Shown: positions 51,701 through 62,707 of the stretch, piece by piece
Numbering within the stretch: position 1 is the first letter of the stretch
Layout of the letters: the number at the start of each line of letters is the position of its first letter
DNA from: DASVTR01 sp033855775
Lineage (GTDB): Bacteria; Acidobacteriota; Blastocatellia; Pyrinomonadales; Pyrinomonadaceae
Direction: 5' to 3'
NCBI GenBank assembly: GCA_033855775.1
Contig: JAWVFT010000017.1
Span: forward strand, 1 to 64,000
Length of the DNA: 64,000 bases
Notes under the pieces: model-generated
Seen by the model: only the letters and a program-made list of their open reading frames with translations
Database searches by the model: none
Told to the model about the DNA's origin: nothing
Translations under genes and position numbers: made by a program

Positions 51701-52368
51701 GCAAGACGGACATCGCCATCTTCCGCGCGGGCGAGGGCAACTGGTACATCATTCAAAGCTCGGCCAACACGGTGCGCGTGCAGGGTTGGGGCCAGTCGGG
51801 CGACAAGCCCGTCGCTGCCGACTACGACGGCGACGGCTACACGGACCTCGCCGTCTTCCGCCCGCAGGAAGGCAACTGGTACATCCTCGGAACCTCGGCT
51901 TGCTCGTCCATCGTGCAGGGTTGGGGCGACTCGACAGACCAGCCTGTTCCGGCTGACTACGACGGCGACGGCAAAGCAGACATCGCCGTCTTCCGTCCGA
52001 GCCAAGGCGCTTGGTATGTCATCAGGAGCACGGGCGGCGCGACCGTTCAGGGTTGGGGACAAGCGGGCGACATTCCCGTTCCCGGCGATTACGACGGCGA
52101 CGGGAAAGCAGACCTCGCCGTCTTCCGCCCGCAGGAAGGCAACTGGTACATCCTCAGAAGCACGGGCGGCGGCATCGTCGTCAACTGGGGCGGCAACGGC
52201 GATAATCCTGTCCCCGCCGATTACGACGGCGACGGCAAGACTGACATCGCCGTCTTCCGTGGCGGCGAAGGCAACTGGTACATCGTCAAGAGCACGGGCG
52301 GCGTGACGATTCAGTTCCTCGGCCAGGCGGGCGACATTCCCATCCCGCTCGCTTACAGACCGTACTGA
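48760..52368 (+). CDS. Large exported protein with PPC-like, FN3 and six FG-GAP/VCBS repeats
   Basis: A 1202-residue exported protein. A signal peptide (about 1-45, PWALMTLIALAVIACVVPLY) is followed by a PPC-like beta domain (LSPSSDYDLFVHKDSNSG) and a sialidase/BNR-like region to about residue 620. Then come an FN3 domain at about 628-720 and an unassigned 200 residues. Six C-terminal repeats of 44-45 residues (from about 927) each carry DxDGDGxxD calcium loops and AVFRPxEGNWYI. They probably form a beta-propeller. The ATG follows AAGAGGG. It presumably acts at the cell surface. Confidence 0.87.
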   Translation: MKNIERGRFLRITKKPWALMTLIALAVIACVVPLYRAGAAAPSSGTLNPTTNQQVSWVGTGSGGVAQDAEASCQEGVNCDTYTLTLSGTPADWTGKSVRVRISWLSPSSDYDLFVHKDSNSGPEVGSSADGPTTVEEVVLNPSTTGTGVYSVHVVYFAATAADQYNGSALVFVPPPTITPAPAPQAAGLAPRYANHIPQRNLLETGKGLDAAEPTLGNNWNTGRTMFQSYLTTFRVTFNDACPSSPSSFWEDKSPATSANSLDPLLWTDSGNGGGSGNGRTIVSQLAGTTSLSSYTDDDGETWVPNQGGGGTSGVDHQGIGGGPYHTPLPPGGAIYPHAVYYCSQSIAAANCALSVNGGLTYGPAVPIYNISQCAGLHGHPKVAPDGTVYVPNSNCESDGILSYTKQAVVVSEDNGITWNVRSVPGSVAGQSDPSVEIGKGGRVYIGMSNGDSKAVVAVSDDQGRNWTNLFDVGAAFGINAVAMPAVIAGDNNRAAFAFMGSQTPGDAADLQHYFGIWHLYIATTYDGGATWHTVNATPNDPTQRGALWLSGGSPPHRNLLDFFDATVDKQGRVLVGYADGCVAGCVQGPDAGKGNSYSQVSSIVRQVGGRGLFAEFDNVLLTQQAAPAAPFITARRDGSKTRLTWSEASDGGTAVTNYKVYRRTYVSNEQLLATVPGNTPNYTDATADPNVLYLYRVSAVNSVGESCGNNETLATPAGNSCTGYRIINDQPSDQTAAPGNRDMDIQNISISEPYLNGANKLVFKMKVASLCQLLPNRQWRIIWNYPVPPDPATTTGDTTAFAGRYYVGMTTDGAGVPSFDYGIVTNVDASPASTQTPTKLGSADAGSNFNPDGTITIVISNNKIGSPGAGDVIGGLTGRNFAGQGDVTVRTTAAADTTNVALADTYLLAGNAACQNFVPPAAIIPKPIVGDFDADTKSDLAVFRPSEGNWYFSNSFGAQGVRQWGLSSDKITPGDFDGDRKTDIAIFRAGEGNWYIIQSSANTVRVQGWGQSGDKPVAADYDGDGYTDLAVFRPQEGNWYILGTSACSSIVQGWGDSTDQPVPADYDGDGKADIAVFRPSQGAWYVIRSTGGATVQGWGQAGDIPVPGDYDGDGKADLAVFRPQEGNWYILRSTGGGIVVNWGGNGDNPVPADYDGDGKTDIAVFRGGEGNWYIVKSTGGVTIQFLGQAGDIPIPLAYRPY

Positions 52369-52392
52369 AGCCGACGGGAAGGCTGCGGCAGC

Positions 52393-52439
52393 AACGATGA
52401 AAGCGTGGCTCCAAATGGAAGAGCCACGCTTTCATCGTT
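52393..52439 (+). terminator. Strong terminator after the FG-GAP gene
   Basis: AACGATGAAAGCGTGGCTC (52393-52411) and GAGCCACGCTTTCATCGTT (52421-52439) form a perfect 19-bp stem with a 9-base loop. TTCCCGTT follows, so the U-tract is short. Perfect complementarity makes it the longest simple stem in the window. Confidence 0.85.
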
Positions 52440-52514
52440 TCCCGTTAGAGCGTTTCGGTTTACGCTTAAAGTCGGCGTTTTCAACAGTAAGCCTGTGGCG
52501 GCCTGAGACTTTAA

Positions 52515-52544
52515 TTGACAATTGCTCAAAGTCCAACATATAGT
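52515..52544 (+). promoter_or_regulatory. Promoter of smc
   Basis: TTGACA (52515-52520), 18 bp, TATAGT (52539-52544). The -35 is perfect and the -10 has five of six bases. The leader to the smc ATG at 52625 is about 75 bases. Confidence 0.65.
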
Positions 52545-52624
52545 GTGCCTCTTCCCACGGCGCTCTAGGGACTGCGCTTTGGCTTTACAGTTTCCGGGGG
52601 CAACCAACAGACTTAGGCGCACGC

Positions 52625-56637
<4,013 letters not shown>

Positions 56638-56641
<4 letters not shown>

Positions 56642-57507
56642 GAAGACGAAAAGCATTTATGCGTATAGCCATTGCCGCGCTCATGATTTCGGGCGCGGCG
56701 ATTTGCGCTGCGGCTCAGAGCGGAGCCGCGGTCAAGAAGAACGTCAGAGAGCACGCGCCCGCCGCCGCTCAAGAGAAGGGCAAGCCAGACAAGAGCAAGG
56801 AAGCCGGCGAAGCGCAAGCGGGCGGGACACCGACTGCTACTCCGGCGCTCAAGCAAAATATGCGCGAGCAAAATACGCGCGAGAGCGAGACAACCGCTGC
56901 TCAAACGGCGCCCGCCAAGTCATCAGCCGCCGCAGCAGTAGTTCGTTACTCTTACGAGTTTAGCCAGCCGGCGTTTTTCATTCGTCACATCGTCATCTCT
57001 CATGACGAAAACGGGCGCGGCGAAATCAGCTTCGAGCGGAAGGATAACGACGTTGCGATTGTTGACCCGATTGCGTTGTCCCCGGCGGCCCTCGTGCGCG
57101 TGAAGGCTTTGTGGGACGCGCTCAGGTTCATGGACTCGACCGCGAGCTATCAAGCCGACAAGCAGTTTCCGCATCTCGGCACGATGCGCTTGAGCATGAC
57201 GCGCGGCGAGCAATCGCGCGTCGCGGAGTTTAACTGGACGCACGACGAGAACGCTTCAGCCCTCGTCAACGAATATCGTCGCGTCGCAGACCAAGCCATC
57301 TTCATCTTCAACATCACGCTCTCGCGCCAGAACCAGCCGCTCGAAGCTCCCAAGCTATTGGATGAACTCGACCGGCTCTACAAAAGAAACGGCCTCTCCG
57401 ACCCGCAGCAACTCGCCCCGCTCCTGCAAGAGCTTGCCAACGACGAACGCATTCCGCTCATCGCGCGCAATCACGCCACGCGGCTGCTCAAGCAGATACA
57501 AAAATAG
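56638..57507 (+). CDS. Exported protein of unknown function, coupled to smc
   Basis: A 289-residue protein. The GTG at 56638 overlaps the smc stop by four bases; ATG 56659 is the alternative. The N-terminus is a signal peptide (IAIAALMISGAAICAAAQSG), then about 65 residues of Lys/Ala/Glu-rich linker. A folded domain follows (SYEFSQPAFFIRHIVISHDE; GEISFERKDNDVAIVDPIAL). I do not recognise the family. A cysteine-containing lipobox is not evident, so a periplasmic or secreted location is inferred. Confidence 0.72.
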
Positions 57508-57894
57508 TCGCGGCTCCATAGATGAACATCTTCGCCGCTTCTTCTCAAGTAGTTGCCGTCGCCGCCGCGCGTCTCTCGGCAATCGCAAGTTAATTCTGCT
57601 GCCTTCGTTCAAGCAATATTTCATCGTCCCTGCGCAAAATTTTCGGAACCTCGCCGTCCACTGAGGCATAAGCGGCACGCGGCGAGAAAGCCTGCAACGG
57701 CTGCTTGTTAAGCAATCAAACGAAGATTCAATGTTCGGCGCCGACGGCTTGCGACAACAGAGCGGGCGCAATCATGCATCAGACTGGATAAGAAATTCTG
57801 CTGCCGGTGGTGAAGTCTCCCGATTCAAGCCTGAATTGTATCGCCGCAGCATCCTATCCATCCGATTCGTGATTTCCGAAAGAGGAGTTTGTCC
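57508..57894. other. 387-bp gap with no recognised gene
   Basis: No coding frame, repeat or clear terminator is evident. The only functional-looking site is AGAGGAG (57881-57887), the ribosome-binding site of the next gene. A promoter must lie here, but none of the candidate boxes is convincing. Confidence 0.6.
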
Positions 57895-59334
57895 ATGTCA
57901 AGTTTGAGCAAAAATCTACGTCTGAGTGGTGTCAGGATTCTCTCGCTGATGTTGGCTCTGCTGAGCCTCTGCGTGGTGGCGCAGGCGCAGGAAGGCGTCT
58001 CTTCCGCCTCCGCTTCGCGCACGCGTTATATGGCCGAATCCGGGTTGCTGCCGCCGCCGAGCGAAGTGGCGGTCGAAGAGTTTGTTAACTACTATCGCCA
58101 CCGGCTCTCGACGCCGAAGGCCGGTGAAGCGGTCGCTATGGACACGCGTTGGGGCAACGACGTTGTTTCGGCGCAGCAACCGGAAGCGGTCTTGCAGGTC
58201 GGCTTCACGACCTCAGCCGTCAGCGACCGCACGGCCCTGCGCCCCTTGAATCTGGCGCTCGTCATTGACCGCAGCGGTTCGATGGCGGCGGAAGATAAGA
58301 TGTCGCGCGTCAAGCAGTCGCTCTTGACGATGGTGTCGCAACTGCGCCCGTCGGACGTTATCTCCATCATCGTCTTCGACAGTAGCGCGCAGGTCTTGTT
58401 GCCCGCGCAGAAAATCAACGACGGCGCCGCCATCAGGAAAGCCATCAGCAGCATCGAGCCGGGCGGCTCGACCAACCTGCACAGCGGCTTGATGCTCGGC
58501 TACAAGGAAGCGCGCAAGAACCTGAACACGGAAGCGACCAATCGCGTCATTCTGCTGACCGACGGCATCGCCAACACGGGCGTCACAGACCCGCAGCAAA
58601 TCGTCCGTGAATCTCTCACGTTCAACGACGACGGCATAGACCTTTCGACCATCGGCGTCGGCCTCGACCTCGACAAAGAGTTGCTGAACAAGCTGGCGAA
58701 AGGCGGGCGCGGGTTGTTTCACTTCGTCGCCGACGCGCAGGACATAGAGAAGGTCTTCGTCAAGGAACTGCAAAGCCTCGTGTCTCCCGTCGCGCGTCGC
58801 GTTCAGGTTGAAATCAACTACGACCCCGGCCTTGAGTTGGAGCAGCTTTACGGCTACGAGCCGCAGCATAGCTCCAATCGCATCAATCTCAAGCTCGACG
58901 ATATGAATCAGGGCTTGACCGAAGTTGTGATGATGCGTTTCAAGGTGAAGCAAGCAAGGGCGGCGCGGCAGCGTTTGCCCGTGCGCGTGCGCCTTTCCTA
59001 TTACGACCTTGAGCGCAAAGCGGAAGTTGTGCATGAAGACGAAGCTGTGCTGAGCGTCGGCGGCTCGTCCGGCGACATGCTGAAAGATCAGGAGGTGCGG
59101 AAGAATTACACCGTCGCCGTGCTGGCTCAAGCTCTCTATGACATGGCCGTCGCGTGGGAGAACAAGAATTATCAGAAGGCGGAAGTCATCGCCGGAGCCG
59201 CGCTCGGCAAAGCTTATGAGAGATATCCGAATCTGGAAGACAAGGACATTCTCTACACCCTGAGCATCTTGCAGAAGTATCAGGAATCAATCAGCAAGCA
59301 TAATCGCCAGTTGCGCGACGCCGCGCTGAGATGA
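57895..59334 (+). CDS. Exported von Willebrand factor A protein of YfbK type
   Basis: A 479-residue protein with a signal peptide (about 1-32, LMLALLSLCVVAQAQ). A conserved N-terminal domain (LPPPSEVAVEEFVNYYRH) precedes a VWA domain whose metal site DRSGSM has Asp125, Ser127 and Ser129. GGSTNLHSGLMLGY and VILLTDGIANTG complete the metal-binding loops. The C-terminus (about 310-479) has a beta-rich region like YfbK-family proteins. ATG 57895 follows AGAGGAG at the right spacing. Partners unknown. Confidence 0.88.
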   Translation: MSSLSKNLRLSGVRILSLMLALLSLCVVAQAQEGVSSASASRTRYMAESGLLPPPSEVAVEEFVNYYRHRLSTPKAGEAVAMDTRWGNDVVSAQQPEAVLQVGFTTSAVSDRTALRPLNLALVIDRSGSMAAEDKMSRVKQSLLTMVSQLRPSDVISIIVFDSSAQVLLPAQKINDGAAIRKAISSIEPGGSTNLHSGLMLGYKEARKNLNTEATNRVILLTDGIANTGVTDPQQIVRESLTFNDDGIDLSTIGVGLDLDKELLNKLAKGGRGLFHFVADAQDIEKVFVKELQSLVSPVARRVQVEINYDPGLELEQLYGYEPQHSSNRINLKLDDMNQGLTEVVMMRFKVKQARAARQRLPVRVRLSYYDLERKAEVVHEDEAVLSVGGSSGDMLKDQEVRKNYTVAVLAQALYDMAVAWENKNYQKAEVIAGAALGKAYERYPNLEDKDILYTLSILQKYQESISKHNRQLRDAALR

Positions 59335-59348
59335 AAAACAATGGGGCG

Positions 59349-59387
59349 GCAGCGGCGTCGCGGCTCTCTCAAGGGCGACGCCGCTGC
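59349..59387 (+). terminator. Hairpin after the VWA gene
   Basis: GCAGCGGCGTCGC (59349-59361) and GCGACGCCGCTGC (59375-59387) form a perfect 13-bp stem with a 13-base loop. No clear U-tract follows, so it may also act as an mRNA 3'-end protector. Confidence 0.65.
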
Positions 59388-59460
59388 TGCTCCGGCTCGA
59401 AAAGTTGCGCGAAAGTTCTTTGGCAATCGAAAGTGGTAGGCGAAAGCGGGCGGTTTAATC

Positions 59461-59466
59461 TATAAT
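59461..59466 (+). promoter_or_regulatory. TATAAT box next to the sigma-factor start
   Basis: A perfect -10 box lies 11 bases before the GTG at 59478, but no good -35 box is found 16-19 bp upstream. If used, the leader would be only about 5 bases. Confidence 0.35.
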
Positions 59467-59477
59467 CTTGTCCAACG

Positions 59478-60503
59478 GTGACGACTGAACCGCTCACACA
59501 ATTGGAGAGGGCCATCAACGAATGTGCTGACGACATCGGCGCGCTCTATGCGCGTTGCTCGGAAGCTGCGCCCAATTATGGCCTTTCCCTCGAAGAATTC
59601 AAGACGGCTGTGCGCGTGGCCATCGACAAGTATCTGGTAGACCAGAGCAACGGCAACGCGCCCGCGCCCGACATCATCCGGCAATTTCTCGCAGAGCTTC
59701 AGATAACCGACCTCTATCTGGCCCTGGCCTGCGCGCGGGGCAACGAGCACGCATGGTGGGAGTTTGACCAGAGCTATCGTCGCTACATCGAGCGCATCGC
59801 GCGTCATCTATCGAGCGTCGAGACGGACGCCGAAGAGGTCATTGATTCCGTCTACGTAGAGTTGTACGGCACGCGCGTCGTCGAGGGCGCGCGCCAATCA
59901 AAGTTTGCGACTTACACGGGACGCGGCACATTGCGCGGCTGGCTGCGCACGGTGGTCTGGCACGCCGTCATTGACATGCACCGCGCGCGGCACGACGAGA
60001 TTTCGATTGAGGATTGGTCGGAGAGCGGCGGCGAGACGCACGACCGTCCGGGCTGGCGGGCCGAAGCGCGCGGCGGCGAGGGCGCGATGGTTGACAGGAT
60101 TGCGCGCGAGCGTTACGCGGCGGCGACCGTCGCCGCGCTCGATGCGAGCCTCGCGTCGCTCGACGACCACGAGAAGCTGTTGCTCTTGTACTACCACGTC
60201 GAAGGCTTGAAGTTGAGAGAGATTGCGCGTCTTGTGGAAACGCCCGCGTCGCCTTTGCGCCGCTGGTTTCAACGACAGTCGAAACGTCGCGCCAGCGCTC
60301 CCGAAAGCCGCGTCCACGAGTCAACGGTGATGCGCTGGCTGGAGAAAGTTTACGGCAAGGCTCTCGCACGTTTCCGTCAGGAGTTGGAAGAGAAGGGCGG
60401 ATTGAGCGACGAAGAGATACGGATTTGTCTGGACATGGCGACCGAAGATTTATCGAGCGAGGATGTTCGTCGTCATTTGACCACTTTTTCTACCGAAGGG
60501 TAG
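59478..60503 (+). CDS. Sigma-70-family RNA polymerase sigma factor with interrupted region 4
   Basis: A 341-residue sigma factor of ECF-like layout. Region 2 includes ESKFATYTGRGTLRGWLRTV-like sequence (residues about 135-170, read RQSKFATYTGRGTLRGWL). Region 4 starts LASLDDHEKLLLLYYHVEGL and continues KLREIARLV. A 24-residue stretch (about 254-277) then interrupts the helix-turn-helix before VHESTVMRWLEKVYGKAL. A large N-terminal region of about 100 residues is unassigned. It starts with GTG. A zinc-finger gene follows 53 bp downstream. Confidence 0.85.
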   Translation: MTTEPLTQLERAINECADDIGALYARCSEAAPNYGLSLEEFKTAVRVAIDKYLVDQSNGNAPAPDIIRQFLAELQITDLYLALACARGNEHAWWEFDQSYRRYIERIARHLSSVETDAEEVIDSVYVELYGTRVVEGARQSKFATYTGRGTLRGWLRTVVWHAVIDMHRARHDEISIEDWSESGGETHDRPGWRAEARGGEGAMVDRIARERYAAATVAALDASLASLDDHEKLLLLYYHVEGLKLREIARLVETPASPLRRWFQRQSKRRASAPESRVHESTVMRWLEKVYGKALARFRQELEEKGGLSDEEIRICLDMATEDLSSEDVRRHLTTFSTEG

Positions 60504-60556
60504 AGCAAAGCTCAGGCTTGAGAAACGTCCAAGCGAAAGGAGGCGTCGAGGAAACG

Positions 60557-61027
60557 GTGCCACGACCGAAAAGAAATCCAGAACTGGAAGGGATGCGCCG
60601 TATGATTCAACAGCGCCTTCTGCAACGAGCGACAATCGGCTCCGCAGCCGGACTCTATCTGGCTGGCGCGCACCTTGACGAAGACGCTCTCTCGTCCTTC
60701 ATCGAGGGACGCTTGAGCGAGAGGGAATCCGGCCCCATCGTTTCGCACCTCGTCGGCTGCAATTCCTGCCGCCGCTTCACAGCCGAGTTGATGCGCCTTG
60801 AATCCGAAGTCGGCGACGTGGAAGCAATCGCGCCGCCGGTCGCGGAAGAGCCGGGCCGCATTCGCCGGCTGCTCGAAGATTTGGCCGCGCGCGTGCTGCC
60901 TGCCTCGGATGAAGTCTTCGCCTATCACGCCCCGGCTGACGACTTCGAGCCGAAGCCGGACGCGGAAGATGAAGAACGAGCGGCTGCTCATGAAGCGAGC
61001 GAGCCGGAAGACGAAAAGAATCATTAA
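60557..61027 (+). CDS. Zinc-finger protein, candidate anti-sigma factor
   Basis: A 156-residue protein with the zf-HC2-type motif HLVGCNSC (His64, Cys68, Cys71) in LSSFIEGRLSERESGPIVSH, as in anti-sigma factors that hold ECF sigmas. The C-terminal half is acidic with no membrane helix, so it would be a soluble regulator. GTG 60557 is preferred; upstream frame overlaps the sigma gene. It probably controls the sigma factor encoded just before it, but this is inferred from position and motif. Confidence 0.8.
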   Translation: MPRPKRNPELEGMRRMIQQRLLQRATIGSAAGLYLAGAHLDEDALSSFIEGRLSERESGPIVSHLVGCNSCRRFTAELMRLESEVGDVEAIAPPVAEEPGRIRRLLEDLAARVLPASDEVFAYHAPADDFEPKPDAEDEERAAAHEASEPEDEKNH

Positions 61028-61145
61028 GCCTTCGCATCTTCACTAAGCGAAGCGCGCCTCACAGCCGCGAACATTTGCGTCGCTTCTTCCATCCATCAAA
61101 CGAAACCTAGCTGGCTGCGATTCTTCGGAAGAGCGCGCCCGCGTC

Positions 61146-61175
61146 TTGAAACCCGCGCTGCTTTCCGCTTATCCT
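61146..61175 (+). promoter_or_regulatory. Possible promoter of the ADP-glucose pyrophosphorylase gene
   Basis: TTGAAA (61146-61151), 18 bp, TATCCT (61170-61175). The boxes match five and four of six consensus bases. It lies about 24 bases before the ATG. Confidence 0.4.
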
Positions 61176-61198
61176 CCAAGTGTTCTCCGACAACTTAG

Positions 61199-62512
61199 AT
61201 GATGGTGAGCGCTGGTATGCCAGATAAACATAACGTCCTGTCGGTGGTTCTTGGCGGCGGCGCGGGCTCGCGCCTGTTCCCTTTGACGCAGCAACGCTCG
61301 AAGCCGGCCGTGCCTCTGGGCGGCAAGTACAGGCTCGTTGACATTCCCATCTCCAACTGCATCAACTCGGACGTGATTAAAATCTTCGTCCTGACGCAGT
61401 ACAACTCCGCGTCGCTGAACCGGCACATCGCGCGCACCTATCGCTTCTCGCAGTTCTCCGACGGCTTCGTTGAAATCCTCGCCGCCGAGCAGACGCCGGA
61501 AAGCCCGCAGTGGTTTCAAGGGACGGCGGACGCCGTGCGACAAGTCATGCCGCACATCAGCGATTGGGGCATTGACACGCTCTTGATTCTCTCCGGCGAC
61601 CATCTGTACAAGATGGACTATCGCAAGTTTCTCGCGCGCCACTTTGAATCGAACGCGGATGTCACCGTCTCGGTCGTTCCGTGCGCGCCGGAGGTCGCCG
61701 AAGGCTTCGGCCTGCTCAAGGCAGACCACGAAGGGCGCATCACGGAGTTTAGCGAGAAGCCGAAGGGCGAGGCTCTGGAAGCGATGCGCGTGGACACGAC
61801 CGCCTTCGGCCTGACCGCAGAGGAAGCGAGCGCGCGCCCGTTTCTGGCTTCGATGGGCATCTACGTCTTCAAGTTTGACCGGCTGGAAAAACTGCTCGCG
61901 CAGAACACCTCCTGGGTTGACTTCGGGCGCGAGATTATTCCGGGCGCGATACAAAACTACAACGTGCAGTCGTTTCTCTTTGACGGCTACTGGGAAGACA
62001 TCGGAACGATTGAGGCTTTCTATCAGGCGAATCTGGATATGACTGCGCGGATACCGAAGTTCAATCTCTTCGACCCGGACGCGCCCATCTACACGCGCTC
62101 TCGCTATCTGCCGCCGTCGAAGGTGCATAATTGCGACGTGCGCGATTCCATCATCAGCGAAGGCTGCATCATCAACGACGCGACTCTCCTGCGTTCCATC
62201 ATAGGGCTGCGTGGTCGCATCGGGCATGGCTCGCGGATAGAAGCTTCGGTCATCATGGGTTCGGATTATTATCAATCCATCGAAGACATGCGGGCCGACA
62301 TCGCGGGCGGCGTCCCGCTGCTTGGCATCGGCGAGAACACCATCATTCGCCGCGCCATCATCGACAAGAACGCGCGCATCGGCTCAAACGTCCGGCTGCT
62401 CAACGAGGACGGCATCGAAAACGCAGACGGCGAAGCTTCGGGCTACTACATACGCGACCGCATCATCATCGTCCCCAAGAACGCCACCGTCCCCGACGGC
62501 ACGATTGTTTAA
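61199..62512 (+). CDS. glgC: Glucose-1-phosphate adenylyltransferase (ADP-glucose pyrophosphorylase)
   Basis: Makes ADP-glucose for glycogen synthesis from glucose-1-phosphate and ATP. The nucleotide loop VVLGGGAGSRLFPLT is followed by SKPAVPLGGKYRLVDIPISN and the substrate site LSGDHLYKMDY. A C-terminal left-handed beta-helix follows (HNCDVRDSIISEGCIINDAT). It has 437 residues. ATG 61199 or 61217 could be the start. No other glycogen gene is adjacent. It could also make ADP-glucose for other uses. Confidence 0.94.
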   Translation: MMVSAGMPDKHNVLSVVLGGGAGSRLFPLTQQRSKPAVPLGGKYRLVDIPISNCINSDVIKIFVLTQYNSASLNRHIARTYRFSQFSDGFVEILAAEQTPESPQWFQGTADAVRQVMPHISDWGIDTLLILSGDHLYKMDYRKFLARHFESNADVTVSVVPCAPEVAEGFGLLKADHEGRITEFSEKPKGEALEAMRVDTTAFGLTAEEASARPFLASMGIYVFKFDRLEKLLAQNTSWVDFGREIIPGAIQNYNVQSFLFDGYWEDIGTIEAFYQANLDMTARIPKFNLFDPDAPIYTRSRYLPPSKVHNCDVRDSIISEGCIINDATLLRSIIGLRGRIGHGSRIEASVIMGSDYYQSIEDMRADIAGGVPLLGIGENTIIRRAIIDKNARIGSNVRLLNEDGIENADGEASGYYIRDRIIIVPKNATVPDGTIV

Positions 62513-62516
62513 GAGA

Positions 62517-62703
62517 CAAGGCGACGCGGGGAAGAAGAGACGCGGGGTACAAGGGACGCGGAGACGCGGAGACGCGGGGACGCGGCGACAGAAAGATAAA
62601 GGCACAGTGACAGAACGATGAAGGCGCGGCGAGTGATTATCACTCGCCGCGCCTTTGCGTTACTGATTTAGTCGCTTCTTCTCGCCGCGTCCCCGCGTCT
62701 CTG
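62517..62703. repeat. GACGCGG octad inverted-repeat element around the glgC terminator
   Basis: GACGCGGA, GACGCGGA, GACGCGGG and GACGCGGC (about 62556-62590) with a looser start at 62521 face CGCCGCGTCCCCGCGTCTCTG (62671-62703, shown in part). The same word is used inside the membrane-protein gene at 42.7 kb. A perfect terminator lies in the loop. Confidence 0.82.
62621..62656. terminator. Bidirectional terminator between glgC and the VWA gene
   Basis: AAGGCGCGGCGAGTGA (62621-62636) and TCACTCGCCGCGCCTT (62640-62655) form a perfect 16-bp stem with a 3-base loop. It serves two convergent genes. Confidence 0.85.
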
Positions 62704-62707
62704 CTTT

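Noticed and set aside
60425..60556. A longer start for the zinc-finger protein
   Set aside because: The upstream in-frame codons overlap the sigma-factor gene and read as unrelated sequence. GTG 60557 with a nearby purine-rich site is the better start.
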